Shown: positions 1-8,658, numbered from the stretch's first letter. The stretch: 64,000 bases of DNA from Knoellia locipacati (GCF_007992835.1 NZ_BKBA01000008.1:372001-436000); one strand, 5' to 3'. Made by a program: numbers and translations. Notes: generated by a model from the letters alone, not told the origin.

Positions 1-1
1 C

Positions 2-409
2 GGCACGCGGCTCACCCACGTCACGGCGGCGCTGCACCAGCGCGACCCCGACCGCGCCCTCGTCGCCGCCGGGCTCACGATCCCCGACTGGTCGGGTGGC
101 ACGCGTCTCGCCGACGGACTCAAGGCGTTCCTCGACCGCTGGGGGAGGCGTGGCATGGCCCGCGGTGCCGTCGTGGTCCTCGTGAGCGACGGGTGGGAGC
201 GGGGCGACCCCGAGGGCCTCGCCGAGCAGATGCGCCGCCTGCACGCGCTGGCCCACCACGTCGTCTGGGCGAACCCGCACCGCGGGCACGACGCCTACGA
301 GCCGGTGCAGCAGGGCATCGTCGCGGCCCTGCCGTACGTTGACTCCTTCGTCGCGGGTCACTCGATGGCCGCGTTCGCCGAGCTGCTGGAGGTCGTCGCC
401 GATGCGTGA
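2..409 (+). CDS. CoxE-like VWA domain protein, C-terminal part
   Basis: The reading frame is open from the left edge, so the start lies outside the window; 135 codons are visible. The sequence has the features of CoxE-type von Willebrand A proteins: GTRLTHVT, then a block around DWSGGTRL, then VVVLVSDGWERGD. In the CO dehydrogenase/xanthine dehydrogenase family CoxE works with the MoxR-like ATPase CoxD in maturation of the molybdenum hydroxylase. The gene overlaps the next one, an XdhC/CoxF homologue, by 8 bases. That order is typical of cox-type maturation clusters, so the window begins at the end of such a cluster. Which hydroxylase it serves cannot be seen. Confidence 0.85.
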   Translation, partial: GTRLTHVTAALHQRDPDRALVAAGLTIPDWSGGTRLADGLKAFLDRWGRRGMARGAVVVLVSDGWERGDPEGLAEQMRRLHALAHHVVWANPHRGHDAYEPVQQGIVAALPYVDSFVAGHSMAAFAELLEVVADA

Positions 410-1517
410 GGTGCTGCGCGAGCTGCGCGACTGGTGGGAGGCGGGTGAGCCCGTGGCGCTGGCGACGGTCGTCGACACGTTCAGCTCGTCACCGCGCCCG
501 CCCGGTGCCGCGATGCTCGTCGGGCCCGACGCCACCGTCGTCGGCTCGGTGTCCGGAGGGTGCGTCGAGGGTGCCGTCTACGAGGTCGGGCAGTCCGTCC
601 TGGCCTCTGCCACAGCAGAGCTCGCGCACTACGGCATCGCCGACAGCACGGCATACAGCGTGGGTCTGTCGTGCGGCGGAGAGCTCGACGTCTTCGTCGA
701 GCGGGTCGACCGTGAGAGCTTCTCCGAGCTGGGCGGTGTCGCCGACGACATCGACGCCGGGCGCCCTGTCGCCGTCGCCACCGTCGTCGCACACCCGGAC
801 CCGACATGGGTGGGGCGCCGGCTCGTCGTCAGGCCGGACTCGGTGGTGGGCGAGCTCGGCAGCGACCGCGCCCACGACGCCGTCACCGACGACGCCCGCG
901 GACTGCTCGACCACGGCACGACCGAGACCCTGACCTACGGACCCGACGGCGAGCGACGCGGTGAGGGGATGCGGGTCTTCGTCGCGTCGTACGCACCGAA
1001 GCCGCGAATGATCGTCTTCGGCGCCATCGACTTCGCGGCGGCGGTCGCCGAGATGGGTGCCTTCCTCGGGTATGCCGTGACCGTGTGCGACGCGCGCCCG
1101 GTCTTCGCGACGGCGGCGCGGCTGCCGGCGGCGGACGAGGTGGTCGTTGCCTGGCCGCACGCCTACCTGCGTGACGAGGCGGCTGCGGGGCGGGTCGACG
1201 GGCGCACGGTGCTGTGCGTGCTCACCCACGACCCCAAGTTCGACGTGCCCCTGCTCGAGGTGGCGCTCCGGCTGCCTGCCGTCGCCTACATCGGGGCGAT
1301 GGGCTCGCGCCGCACCCACGACGACCGGATGCGGCACCTGCGCGAGGCGGGGCTCACCGAGACCGAGCTGTCGCGGCTGTCGTCACCGATCGGGCTCGAC
1401 CTCGGCGGGCGCACCCCGCAGGAGACGGCGGTGTCGATCGCCGCCGAGATCGTCGCGCTCCGGTGGGGCGGGGCGGGCGACCGGCTCACCGAGCGACAGG
1501 GCCCGATCCACACCTGA
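402..1517 (+). CDS. XdhC/CoxF family molybdenum cofactor maturation protein
   Basis: The 371-residue product has both XdhC halves. The N-terminal half carries SVSGGCVEGAV and GLSCGGELDV, which are conserved around the cofactor-handling cysteines. The C-terminal half is Rossmann-like, with FGAIDFAAAVAEMG and the hallmark AYIGAMGSRRTHDDR. Family members bind and sulfurate molybdenum cofactor and hand it to xanthine or CO dehydrogenases in the cytoplasm. I chose ATG 402 because it starts just inside the upstream coxE-like gene, giving translational coupling; the frame is open further upstream but that part is not family-like. Transcription probably ends at the stem-loop right after the stop codon. 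Confidence 0.88.
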   Translation: MREVLRELRDWWEAGEPVALATVVDTFSSSPRPPGAAMLVGPDATVVGSVSGGCVEGAVYEVGQSVLASATAELAHYGIADSTAYSVGLSCGGELDVFVERVDRESFSELGGVADDIDAGRPVAVATVVAHPDPTWVGRRLVVRPDSVVGELGSDRAHDAVTDDARGLLDHGTTETLTYGPDGERRGEGMRVFVASYAPKPRMIVFGAIDFAAAVAEMGAFLGYAVTVCDARPVFATAARLPAADEVVVAWPHAYLRDEAAAGRVDGRTVLCVLTHDPKFDVPLLEVALRLPAVAYIGAMGSRRTHDDRMRHLREAGLTETELSRLSSPIGLDLGGRTPQETAVSIAAEIVALRWGGAGDRLTERQGPIHT

Positions 1518-1523
1518 TCACCC

Positions 1524-1588
1524 TCGACTTCTTGCCCCGTTGGGACAGGCTCGCTGGCGCTCGCTGTCCCGACGGGGCAAGAAGTCGA
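1524..1588. terminator. Bidirectional stem-loop, copy 1 of a repeated family
   Basis: Arms 1524-1548 and 1564-1588 form a 25-bp stem with one mismatch around a 15-base loop. It lies between two convergent genes (stops at 1517 and 1592), so it can serve both as terminator. There is no clear T-tract. The arm begins TCGACTTCTTGCCCCG, and closely related arms recur at 6346 and 57165. Confidence 0.75.
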
Positions 1589-1591
1589 ATG

Positions 1592-1789
1592 TCAGGCGGC
1601 GCGGTCGTAGGCGTCGAGGTCGTGCAGGACGCGACGGCTGTCGGCGTCGTGGTCGACGTGGTGGCGGAAGTCGTCGGACCACGGGGCGACCCGCTGGCGA
1701 CGGTTGTTGCGCTCGAGTGCCCAGACGAAGAGGGCGGTGAGGACGAGCGCGGGGACGAGGGGGACGAGGTTCTCGATGAAGGTGCTCAT
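1592..1789 (-). CDS. Small single-pass membrane protein
   Basis: This 65-residue product begins MSTFIENLVPLVPALVLTAL, a short lumenal or external stretch followed by one hydrophobic helix. It continues WALERNNRRQRV and a charged cytoplasmic tail rich in His, Asp and Arg. No family is recognised. The gene diverges from the GlxA-type regulator, with 90 bases between the starts, and could be part of its regulon; that is only inference. Its 3' end abuts the shared stem-loop at 1524-1588. The clear helix followed by an RR-rich boundary supports it being real. Confidence 0.6.
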   Translation of the reverse strand: MSTFIENLVPLVPALVLTALFVWALERNNRRQRVAPWSDDFRHHVDHDADSRRVLHDLDAYDRAA

Positions 1790-1817
1790 GGCACAAGTTT
1801 GATGCCCGACCACATCC

Positions 1818-1831
1818 TGCCACGAGTGGCA
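1818..1831. promoter_or_regulatory. Inverted repeat in a divergent promoter region
   Basis: TGCCAC-GA-GTGGCA is a perfect inverted repeat in the 90-base gap between the small membrane protein gene and the divergent AraC/GlxA-type regulator. A further TGCCACGCTGTCA lies at about 1857. It could be an operator for the neighbouring regulator; no binding data are available. Confidence 0.35.
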
Positions 1832-1879
1832 GACCTGCCCCTCTTGCACAAGATGCTGCCACGCTGTCATGCTGCAGGG

Positions 1880-2836
1880 ATGGCCCTCCGCTCCGTCGCC
1901 GTCGTGCTCCAGGATCCCGTCGCGATGTTCGAGTTCGGTGTCCTGTCCGAGGTGTTCGGCATCGACCGCACCGACGACGGCGTGCCGCCCTTCGACTTCC
2001 GGGTGTGCGCGGAGCGTCCGGGGGAGCCGATGCACGCGGACGGCCAGACGATGCTCGTCGCGCCGTTCGGGCTGGAGGCCGCGGCCGACGCCGACCTCGT
2101 CGCCATCCCGGCGAGCAGCTCGGCGGACCACCCGTCCGAGGCCGTGATGCAGGTCGTGCGTGACGCCGTCGAGCGCGGCGCCTATGTCCTGTCGGTCTGC
2201 TCGGGGGCCTTCACGCTCGCGGCGGCCGGTGTCCTCGACGGGCGCGAGTGCACGACGCACTGGCGGCACAGCGACGAGCTCGCCTCGGCGTACCCGCTCG
2301 CGCACGTCAACCCCGACGTCCTCTATGCCCACGACGGCACCGTCATCACGAGTGCCGGCACCGCCGCCGGGATGGACGCCTGCCTGCACCTCGTGCGCAG
2401 CGAGCACGGGGGAGCGGTCGCCAACCGGATCGCGCGCCGCATGGTCGTCTCGCCGCACCGCGACGGCGGGCAGCGCCAGTTCATCGACCGGCCCGTGCCC
2501 GTCACCGAGTGCGAGAGCATCGGGCCGGTGCTGCAGTGGCTGCTCGAGCACCTCGACGAGCCGCACACCGTCTCGGCCCTGGCCCGTCGCGCGTCGATGT
2601 CGTCACGGACCTTCGCCCGGCGGTTCGTCTCCGAGACCGGGACGACGCCGCACCAGTGGGTCACCGACCAGCGGGTCCTGCGGGCGCGCGAGCTGCTCGA
2701 GGAGACCGACCTGTCGATCGAGCAGATCGCCGGCGACGTCGGGTTCGGGTCGGCCGCGCTGCTGCGGCACCACTTCTCGCAGTGCACAGGTCTCACGCCG
2801 ACGGTGTTCCGGACGCGTCACCGCTCGCCCGCCTGA
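1880..2836 (+). CDS. GlxA-family transcriptional regulator (DJ-1/PfpI + AraC HTH)
   Basis: The 318-residue protein has an N-terminal DJ-1/PfpI-like domain (about residues 1-180) with the nucleophile-elbow context YVLSVCSGAFTLAAAG. A C-terminal AraC-type double helix-turn-helix (about 215-315) includes ALARRASMSSRTFARRF and SIEQIAGDVGFGSAALLRHHF. GlxA-type regulators activate or repress neighbouring genes in response to amines or other small metabolites, and the amidotransferase-like part is normally not enzymatic. I chose ATG 1880 because the N-terminal sequence is family-like from there; the frame is open upstream inside noncoding DNA. The effector and targets are unknown. Confidence 0.88.
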   Translation: MALRSVAVVLQDPVAMFEFGVLSEVFGIDRTDDGVPPFDFRVCAERPGEPMHADGQTMLVAPFGLEAAADADLVAIPASSSADHPSEAVMQVVRDAVERGAYVLSVCSGAFTLAAAGVLDGRECTTHWRHSDELASAYPLAHVNPDVLYAHDGTVITSAGTAAGMDACLHLVRSEHGGAVANRIARRMVVSPHRDGGQRQFIDRPVPVTECESIGPVLQWLLEHLDEPHTVSALARRASMSSRTFARRFVSETGTTPHQWVTDQRVLRARELLEETDLSIEQIAGDVGFGSAALLRHHFSQCTGLTPTVFRTRHRSPA

Positions 2837-2927
2837 CCCGCTCCACCTGTCGCGCCCGACCGATCTTCACGAGATCTCCACAGGTCGTGCCCACGCGACT
2901 CGCAGGGAGGCTCCTACTGTCAGTGGC

Positions 2928-3641
2928 ATGACGACAACAGGTGCGGGGACCGTGGGCGGACCGAAGGCGACGGTGCTCGTCGTCGAAGACGAGCCGACGA
3001 TCAACCAGGCCGTCACCGACCGCCTCCGCGCCGAGGGCTACGCCGTCCACCAGGCGCACGACGGTCCCGGCGCCGTGGCCGCCTTCGGTGAGCACGCTCC
3101 TGACGTCGTCGTCCTCGACGTCATGCTCCCCGGCTTCGACGGCCTCGAGGTGTGCCGCCGCATCCAGGCGATGCGCCCCGTCCCGGTCCTCATGCTCACG
3201 GCGCGTGACGACGAGACCGACATCCTCGTCGGCCTCGGGGTCGGCGCCGACGACTACGTCACCAAGCCGTTCCGGATGCGCGAGGTCGTCGCCCGCACCC
3301 ACGCCCTCCTGCGCCGCGTCGAGCGCGCCGCCGAGCTCGCCTCGGTGCCGGCGCCCACGACCCACGTCGGCGAGGTCCAGATCGACGGGCCCGCCCGACG
3401 CGTCACCGTCGACGGCGCCGAGGTGCACCTCACGCCCCTCGAGTACGACCTGCTCGCCGCGCTCGCGGCCACCCCCGGAGCGGTGCGCTCGCGCGAGCAG
3501 CTCATGAGCGAGGTGTGGGGCTGGTCCGACGCCTCGGGCACCCGCACCCTCGACAGCCACGTGAAGTCCCTGCGCGCCAAGATCGGCGCCACCCGCGTCC
3601 GCACCGTGCACGGGGTGGGCTACGCCCTGGAGACGACGTGA
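2928..3641 (+). CDS. OmpR/PhoB-family response regulator
   Basis: The 237-residue protein has a receiver domain (about residues 14-125): acidic pair in LVVEDEP, phosphoacceptor Asp in VVVLDVMLPGFDG, and the conserved Lys in DDYVTKPF. A C-terminal winged helix (about 145-237) ends in LDSHVKSLRAKIG and VHGVGYALE. It should bind DNA after phosphorylation by the histidine kinase downstream. The kinase GTG start overlaps this stop codon (GTGA), so the two are translationally coupled. The signal is unknown. Confidence 0.93.
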   Translation: MTTTGAGTVGGPKATVLVVEDEPTINQAVTDRLRAEGYAVHQAHDGPGAVAAFGEHAPDVVVLDVMLPGFDGLEVCRRIQAMRPVPVLMLTARDDETDILVGLGVGADDYVTKPFRMREVVARTHALLRRVERAAELASVPAPTTHVGEVQIDGPARRVTVDGAEVHLTPLEYDLLAALAATPGAVRSREQLMSEVWGWSDASGTRTLDSHVKSLRAKIGATRVRTVHGVGYALETT

Positions 3642-6319
3642 ACACCGTCGAACCCCTCGAGGGCGTCGGCTCGATCAAGGTCAAGCTGGGCCTCCTCGTC
3701 GGCGCGAGCTGTGTCGTCGCCGCGCTGTTCGCGACGATCGGCGACCGTGCGGGAATGCCGATCTGGCTCACGCTCCCGGTCACCGTCGCCCTCGCCCTCG
3801 CCGTCGTCCAGTGGCTGGCCCGGGGGATGACGGCGCCCCTGCGCGAGATGACGCATGCCGCGAGCCGGATGGCCGCGGGCGACTACGCGCAGCGGGTCTC
3901 GACGGCGTCCACCGACGAGGTGGGGCAGCTCGCCCGCGCGTTCAACGCCATGTCGGCCGACCTGGCCGACGCCGACTCGCAGCGCCGACAGCTCATCGCG
4001 ACGGTGTCGCACGAGCTGCGCACCCCGCTCACCGCGCAGCGGGCGCTGCTCGAGAACCTCGTCGACGGGGTCGTCCAGCCGGATGACGCAGCGCTCAGGG
4101 GTGCGCTGACGCAGTCCGAACGCCTGAGCGACCTCGTCGGCGACCTCCTCGACCTCTCCCGCATCGACGCGGGTGTGGCCCCGTTGCGCCTGGAGGAGGT
4201 CGGCGTCGCGGACCTTTTGCGTGGAGCGGTCGCCGAGGCGGAGCTCTCCTCCCGCACCGTCACGCACGTATGCCGTGTGGTCCCGGAGGACCTCGCCGTC
4301 ACGGCCGACCCCGCTCGCCTCAAGCAGCTCGTCGCCAACCTGCTCGACAACGCGGCCCGGCACAGCCCGCCGGACGGCGAGATCCAGCTCGTGGCAACGG
4401 CTCTCGACGACGACGGCTGGTCGCTGGACGTCATCGACCAGGGCCCGGGCATCCCCGCCGACAAGGCCGCCAGCGTCTTCCGCCGGTTCGGCACCGGCGA
4501 CGACTCGGGGGGTGGCACGGGCCTGGGCCTGGCCATCGCGTCCTGGGTCTGCGAGCTGCACGGCGGCTCGATCTCCGTCCTTCCCACCCCGCCCGGCGGA
4601 CGAGGCGCGCGGCTGCGCGCGGTGCTGCCACGGCATACCCGATCCCGTGTCCGTGAGGCGAGCACGCCTGCGGCACAGACCATCTCGGAGGTTCCCATGA
4701 CGACCACGCCCGTCCCACCACCTGCGCAACCGGCGCAGCCCGCGCGACCCGCGCGTCCCGGCCAACCCGCGGCCGCGACGGCCTCGACCGGCGTCGCGAA
4801 GCCCGGACCGCCGCCGTTCACCGACCAGCTCTTCGGGAAGTTCTGGCCCGAGGCCGGCCTGCGGCCGCAGCCCCAGCTGCTCATCGGTGCCCTGCTGCTC
4901 GGCCTCTTCGCGTCGATCACGCTGCCGGACAGGCGAATCGGTGTCGCCGCCTGCCTCGTCGTGCTGCTGGCCGCCGGACTCATGCTCCGGGCATCCACGG
5001 AGAAGCGCGGCCCCTGGAGCGTCGCGTGCGTCGTGGTGGGGGTCGCCCTCACGATGATGACGGTGGTGCGGGCGACCGAGTGGATCGGGGTGCTGTCCGT
5101 CATGCTCGCTGCGCTGCTCCTCGCGGCGACGGTGACGCGGGCGCGCTCGTTCATCAGCATCCCGCTGTCGGCGATGTCGTGGGTGCTCGCCGGGCTGCGC
5201 GGGCTGCCGCTGCTGGGGCGCACGCTCACGGCGACGAGCCGGATGCCCCTGCTCTGGCCGGTGCTGCGGACCGTCGCCATCGCCGCCGTCGGGCTCGTGC
5301 TCTTCGGTGGGTTGTTCGCCTCGGGCGACGCGATCTTCGGGTCGTGGGCGCAGTCGCTCGTGCCGGACCTGCGCTGGGACACGATCATCGCCCGCATCTT
5401 CGTCTTCGTCTTCGTCGCCGGTGTCGCGCTGGCCGGTGCCTACCTCGCGCTCAACCCGCCGAGGATCGCCGACCTCGACGTCCCGCGGGGTGCTCCCGTC
5501 CGGCACCGGTGGGAGTGGCTCGTGCCGCTCGGAGTCGTCATCGCGCTCTTCGCACTGTTCCTCGTCGCACAGGCCACGGCGATGTGGGGCGGGCACGAGT
5601 ACCTCCGGGAGACCACCGGCCTCACCTACGCCGAGTACGTCCACGAGGGCTTCGGCCAGCTCACGACGGCGACGTTCCTCACCCTCGTCGTCGTCGGCAT
5701 CGCCACCCGGAAGGCGTCGCAGGAGACGGCGTCTGACCGGCTCGCGCTGCGGGTCTCGCTGCTGGTGCTGTGCACGCTGACCCTGGCCGTGGTCGCGTCG
5801 GCGCTCTACCGGATGTCGCTCTACCAGGAGGCCTACGGATACACCGTGCTCCGCGTCTTCGTCGACGGGTTCGAGCTCTGGCTCGGGCTGCTCATCGTCC
5901 TCATGATGGTCGCGGTCGTCCGGCTCAACGGGACGTGGGTGCCGAGGGCGGCGCTCATCTCGGGGGCCGTGCTGTTCCTCGGGTTCGGGCTGATGAACCC
6001 CGACGGCTGGGTGGCGTCGCGCAACATCGACCGCTTCCACGCGACCGGCAAGCTCGACACCTACTACCTCGCCGGCCTCGGCGTCGACGCGACGCCCGCG
6101 ATCCTCGCCGGGCTCGACGACAAGCAGGCCGCGTGCGTCGTCACCTGGCGCATGGAGAAGAGCGCCGACCGCAGCGACGACGTGCTCTCGTGGAACCTCG
6201 GCCGCGACCGTGCCTTCGACGCCGCCAAGGGCAGGGACCTCACCGTCGACCCGACGTTCTGCAAGGGCTTCGGCGACGGCTTCGTCCCGACGGACACTCG
6301 CTCCGAGATCTTCGACTGA
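3638..6319 (+). CDS. Sensor histidine kinase fused in frame to a DUF4173/DUF4153-type membrane protein
   Basis: From GTG 3638 the frame is open for 893 codons. Residues about 1-350 form a standard kinase: two N-terminal helices with a short outer loop, a HAMP domain, the H box VSHELRTPLT, the N box NLLDNAARH and the G boxes DQGPGIP and GTGLGLAI. After the kinase the frame continues without a stop through a linker of about 20 residues (RSRVREASTPAAQTISEV) into a Pro/Ala-rich stretch and a polytopic membrane domain. Normally these would be separate proteins. A Shine-Dalgarno sequence and ATG at the junction suggest the second part can also be made alone. Either this is a true fusion or a kinase stop codon has been lost. 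Confidence 0.75.
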   Translation: MNTVEPLEGVGSIKVKLGLLVGASCVVAALFATIGDRAGMPIWLTLPVTVALALAVVQWLARGMTAPLREMTHAASRMAAGDYAQRVSTASTDEVGQLARAFNAMSADLADADSQRRQLIATVSHELRTPLTAQRALLENLVDGVVQPDDAALRGALTQSERLSDLVGDLLDLSRIDAGVAPLRLEEVGVADLLRGAVAEAELSSRTVTHVCRVVPEDLAVTADPARLKQLVANLLDNAARHSPPDGEIQLVATALDDDGWSLDVIDQGPGIPADKAASVFRRFGTGDDSGGGTGLGLAIASWVCELHGGSISVLPTPPGGRGARLRAVLPRHTRSRVREASTPAAQTISEVPMTTTPVPPPAQPAQPARPARPGQPAAATASTGVAKPGPPPFTDQLFGKFWPEAGLRPQPQLLIGALLLGLFASITLPDRRIGVAACLVVLLAAGLMLRASTEKRGPWSVACVVVGVALTMMTVVRATEWIGVLSVMLAALLLAATVTRARSFISIPLSAMSWVLAGLRGLPLLGRTLTATSRMPLLWPVLRTVAIAAVGLVLFGGLFASGDAIFGSWAQSLVPDLRWDTIIARIFVFVFVAGVALAGAYLALNPPRIADLDVPRGAPVRHRWEWLVPLGVVIALFALFLVAQATAMWGGHEYLRETTGLTYAEYVHEGFGQLTTATFLTLVVVGIATRKASQETASDRLALRVSLLVLCTLTLAVVASALYRMSLYQEAYGYTVLRVFVDGFELWLGLLIVLMMVAVVRLNGTWVPRAALISGAVLFLGFGLMNPDGWVASRNIDRFHATGKLDTYYLAGLGVDATPAILAGLDDKQAACVVTWRMEKSADRSDDVLSWNLGRDRAFDAAKGRDLTVDPTFCKGFGDGFVPTDTRSEIFD
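4697..6319 (+). CDS. DUF4173/DUF4153-like polytopic membrane protein (internal start of the fused frame)
   Basis: GGAGG at 4687-4691 stands 5 bases before ATG 4697, which opens a 540-residue protein in the kinase frame. The N-terminus is Pro/Ala-rich and cytoplasmic. About ten hydrophobic helices follow (for example LLIGALLLGLFASITL and IFVFVFVAGVALAGAYLAL), then YAEYVHEGFGQLTTATFL, a typical segment of this family. A soluble C-terminal domain holds paired cysteines. The function is unknown. Its position behind a two-component pair suggests it is sensed by or regulated with that system. The expected annotation is a separate gene, because the ribosome-binding site is good. Confidence 0.7.
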   Translation: MTTTPVPPPAQPAQPARPARPGQPAAATASTGVAKPGPPPFTDQLFGKFWPEAGLRPQPQLLIGALLLGLFASITLPDRRIGVAACLVVLLAAGLMLRASTEKRGPWSVACVVVGVALTMMTVVRATEWIGVLSVMLAALLLAATVTRARSFISIPLSAMSWVLAGLRGLPLLGRTLTATSRMPLLWPVLRTVAIAAVGLVLFGGLFASGDAIFGSWAQSLVPDLRWDTIIARIFVFVFVAGVALAGAYLALNPPRIADLDVPRGAPVRHRWEWLVPLGVVIALFALFLVAQATAMWGGHEYLRETTGLTYAEYVHEGFGQLTTATFLTLVVVGIATRKASQETASDRLALRVSLLVLCTLTLAVVASALYRMSLYQEAYGYTVLRVFVDGFELWLGLLIVLMMVAVVRLNGTWVPRAALISGAVLFLGFGLMNPDGWVASRNIDRFHATGKLDTYYLAGLGVDATPAILAGLDDKQAACVVTWRMEKSADRSDDVLSWNLGRDRAFDAAKGRDLTVDPTFCKGFGDGFVPTDTRSEIFD

Positions 6320-6345
6320 TTGCCCCACCGCGAGGTGGGAGAACT

Positions 6346-6420
6346 CGACTTATTGCCCGTTCGGGCTGCTCCGTGGACGCCGCTTGTTCGCGGGGACGGA
6401 CCCGAACGGGCAATAAGTCG
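6346..6420. terminator. Bidirectional stem-loop, copy 2 of the repeated family
   Basis: Arms 6346-6365 and 6401-6420 pair perfectly over 20 bp around a 35-base loop. The element lies between convergent genes (stops at 6319 and 6432). The arm CGACTTATTGCCCG resembles the elements at 1524 and 57165. A smaller hairpin, CCCACC-gcga-GGTGGG, precedes it at 6324-6339. Confidence 0.75.
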
Positions 6421-6431
6421 GTGTGGAGGGG

Positions 6432-8069
6432 TCAGCGGGAGTTGGCCGCCTGCAGCTCCTTCCTGAGGTCGGCGCTCATCCCGGGCTGTGCTGCCGATGA
6501 CCGGCGGGCCGTGGCGCTCGTGGCGCTCGCCGGCGTCGCGTCGGGCGGGGGCACCGGCTCGCACTGCACGTCGGAGCGGTTGCCCGCCTTGCGTGGGTCG
6601 AGTGCGCCGGTGAGCAGGTAGTTCGCGATCCGGTCATCCGTGCACGAGACGCCCGACAGCGACCCGGAGTGGGTCGTGCCGCCGACGCCCTCGATGAGGA
6701 CCGACTTCGGGAACCGCCTGCGGACCTCGAGGGCACCGGGGAACGGCGTCGCCGCGTCGTTGGTCTCGGCGATGAGCAGGATGCTGCCCACTTTCGAGCC
6801 CTTGACGTTGACGGGCTTGCCCGGTGTGGCGTCCCAGTCGAGGCAGGGGGCGTTGTACCAGGTGTTGTTCCACGCGAGGAACGGGTGCTTGGCGTGGATC
6901 CGCCAGGCGTCGCGCTCCCACGTGCGCCACTTCGTCGGCCACTGCGCGTCGCTGCACTGCACGGCGTTGTAGTTGGCGAAGGTGTTGTCGGAGCCGGGGC
7001 CCGTCGGGTCGCCGTAGTAGTCCTTGGCCGGACCGAAGTCCCCGTTGACGGCTGCGGCGAACATGTGGGCGGTGCCGTCCCAGTCGTAGACGTAGTAGGC
7101 CGCGCCGGTGAAGATGTCGTTCCACTCGGCGGCACCGAACGTGCCCTCGGGCTGCTCGGCGAGCCGGTTGAGGATCCGGTAGTACGTGCGCAGCAGCGCG
7201 CGACCGTCGGTGCCCAGGCCGTACTCCGCGTCGTGCTCGGCCACCCACGAGAAGAAGGTGCCGATGTTCCTGTCGAACTGCACGTCCTGGTTGAGGTTCG
7301 CCTCGTACCAGACGTCCTTGGGGTTCACGACCCCGTCGAAGACGAAGCGTCGCACCCGCTCGGGGAACATCGTCGCGTAGACCTGCCCGAGGTAGGTGCC
7401 GTACGAGAAGCCGTAGTAGTTGATCTTGTCGGCACCGAGGGCCTTGCGGATGGAGTCCATGTCCTGGGCCCAGTCCGTCGTCTTCGTGTGGTCGAGGAGG
7501 ATCGCGCCGGGGGCCGCGGCGCAGTCGCGGGCGTACTGCCGCGCCTTCTCCCGCCACGCGCGCATGATCTCCCGGGTCTCGGGGACGTAGGGCGGGCGGC
7601 CCGGTGCGAAGTAGTCGGGGTCGCACGACAGCGATGGCACGCTCTCACCCACGCCACGAGGGTCGAACCCGATCCAGTCGTAGGGGTCGCCGCCACCGTT
7701 GGGGACGGCGCCGCCGAGGCGCGCCAGACCGAGTCCGGAGGCGCCGGGGCCGCCGGGGTTGGCGAGCATGACGCCCTGAGCGGCCGCGTCCGAGGTCTTG
7801 TGCTTGATGCGCGAGACCATGATCTTGATCTTCATGCCGGACGGCTTGCGGTAGTCGAGCGGAACGGTGAGCAGTCCGCACTGGGCGCCCGCAGCCTTGA
7901 GGCTCGCGCGGACGCAGGTGCCCCACGGGATCGGGGGCGGTGTGTATGCCGGCGTGCTGGTGTGCGAGCCGGTGGGCTTGGTCTGTGGTGTCGCCTGGGC
8001 GCCCGAGGCCGACGCGAAGCCTGCGCCGAGCAGCCCGACTGCGGCCACGGTGGTGACCAGCTTCCTCAT
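6432..8069 (-). CDS. Secreted S33-family alpha/beta hydrolase (tripeptidyl aminopeptidase type)
   Basis: The 545-residue protein starts at ATG 8069, preceded by AGGAGG. It has a signal peptide (MRKLVTTVAAVGLLGAG, cleavage near AQA). The fold shows an oxyanion-hole motif ANPGGPGASG, the nucleophile elbow GFSYGTYLG, an acid in AETNDAATPF and the base His in GGTTHSG. The C-terminal TAP-like lid region is present, with several cysteines. It belongs to the Streptomyces SlpD/SlpE and tripeptidyl aminopeptidase group, which remove short N-terminal peptides from extracellular substrates. It is a single gene, convergent with the upstream membrane protein and divergent from aroQ. Confidence 0.88.
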   Translation of the reverse strand: MRKLVTTVAAVGLLGAGFASASGAQATPQTKPTGSHTSTPAYTPPPIPWGTCVRASLKAAGAQCGLLTVPLDYRKPSGMKIKIMVSRIKHKTSDAAAQGVMLANPGGPGASGLGLARLGGAVPNGGGDPYDWIGFDPRGVGESVPSLSCDPDYFAPGRPPYVPETREIMRAWREKARQYARDCAAAPGAILLDHTKTTDWAQDMDSIRKALGADKINYYGFSYGTYLGQVYATMFPERVRRFVFDGVVNPKDVWYEANLNQDVQFDRNIGTFFSWVAEHDAEYGLGTDGRALLRTYYRILNRLAEQPEGTFGAAEWNDIFTGAAYYVYDWDGTAHMFAAAVNGDFGPAKDYYGDPTGPGSDNTFANYNAVQCSDAQWPTKWRTWERDAWRIHAKHPFLAWNNTWYNAPCLDWDATPGKPVNVKGSKVGSILLIAETNDAATPFPGALEVRRRFPKSVLIEGVGGTTHSGSLSGVSCTDDRIANYLLTGALDPRKAGNRSDVQCEPVPPPDATPASATSATARRSSAAQPGMSADLRKELQAANSR

Positions 8070-8214
8070 GAACCCTCCTGTGGGGTGTGGACGGACCGCA
8101 ATGTCGCGGCCCTTGGCCACATTGCCGAACCCGGCGGGTCCGCAAAAGGTTCGAATGGGTCTTGCGGAACGGAGGCGGAGGTCCCTCGCGCTGCACGGAC
8201 GGCATACTCGGCGC

Positions 8215-8658
8215 ATGGACTCGACGACGGTGCTCGTCCTCAACGGCCCCAACCTCAACCTGCTCGGTGAGCGCGAGCCCGAGATCTACGGCAGCGACAC
8301 CCTCGCCGACGTCGAGGCGCTGTGCCGCGCGGCGTGCGAGGCGGCCGGGCTGACGCTCGACTTCCGACAGAGCAACTCCGAGGGCACGCTCGTCGACTGG
8401 GTCCAGGAGGGACGGCGCGGGATCGCCGGGCTGGTCATCAACGCGGCGGGCTACACGCACACGTCGGTCGCGCTGCGGGACGCGATGTCGGCCGTGACAG
8501 TGCCCAGCGTCGAGGTGCACATCAGCGACATCCATGCGCGCGAGGAGTTCCGGCACTTCAGCTACCTCACCGACGTCACGGACCACCAGGTCATCGGGCA
8601 CGGCGTGGGCGGCTACGTCGAGGCGATTCAGTGGGTCGCGACGCAGCAGCACGGCTAG
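8215..8658 (+). CDS. aroQ: Type II 3-dehydroquinate dehydratase
   Basis: The 147-residue product matches the compact type II dehydroquinase fold that forms dodecamers. It has LNGPNLNLLG at the N-terminus, catalytic Tyr25 in EIYG, the substrate loop NAAGYTHTS and the catalytic His in VEVHISDIHAREEF. It converts 3-dehydroquinate to 3-dehydroshikimate in the shikimate pathway in the cytoplasm. No other shikimate genes are next to it, so it may be a stand-alone copy. The start ATG 8215 aligns with the usual family N-terminus. The gene diverges from the S33 hydrolase. Confidence 0.95.
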   Translation: MDSTTVLVLNGPNLNLLGEREPEIYGSDTLADVEALCRAACEAAGLTLDFRQSNSEGTLVDWVQEGRRGIAGLVINAAGYTHTSVALRDAMSAVTVPSVEVHISDIHAREEFRHFSYLTDVTDHQVIGHGVGGYVEAIQWVATQQHG

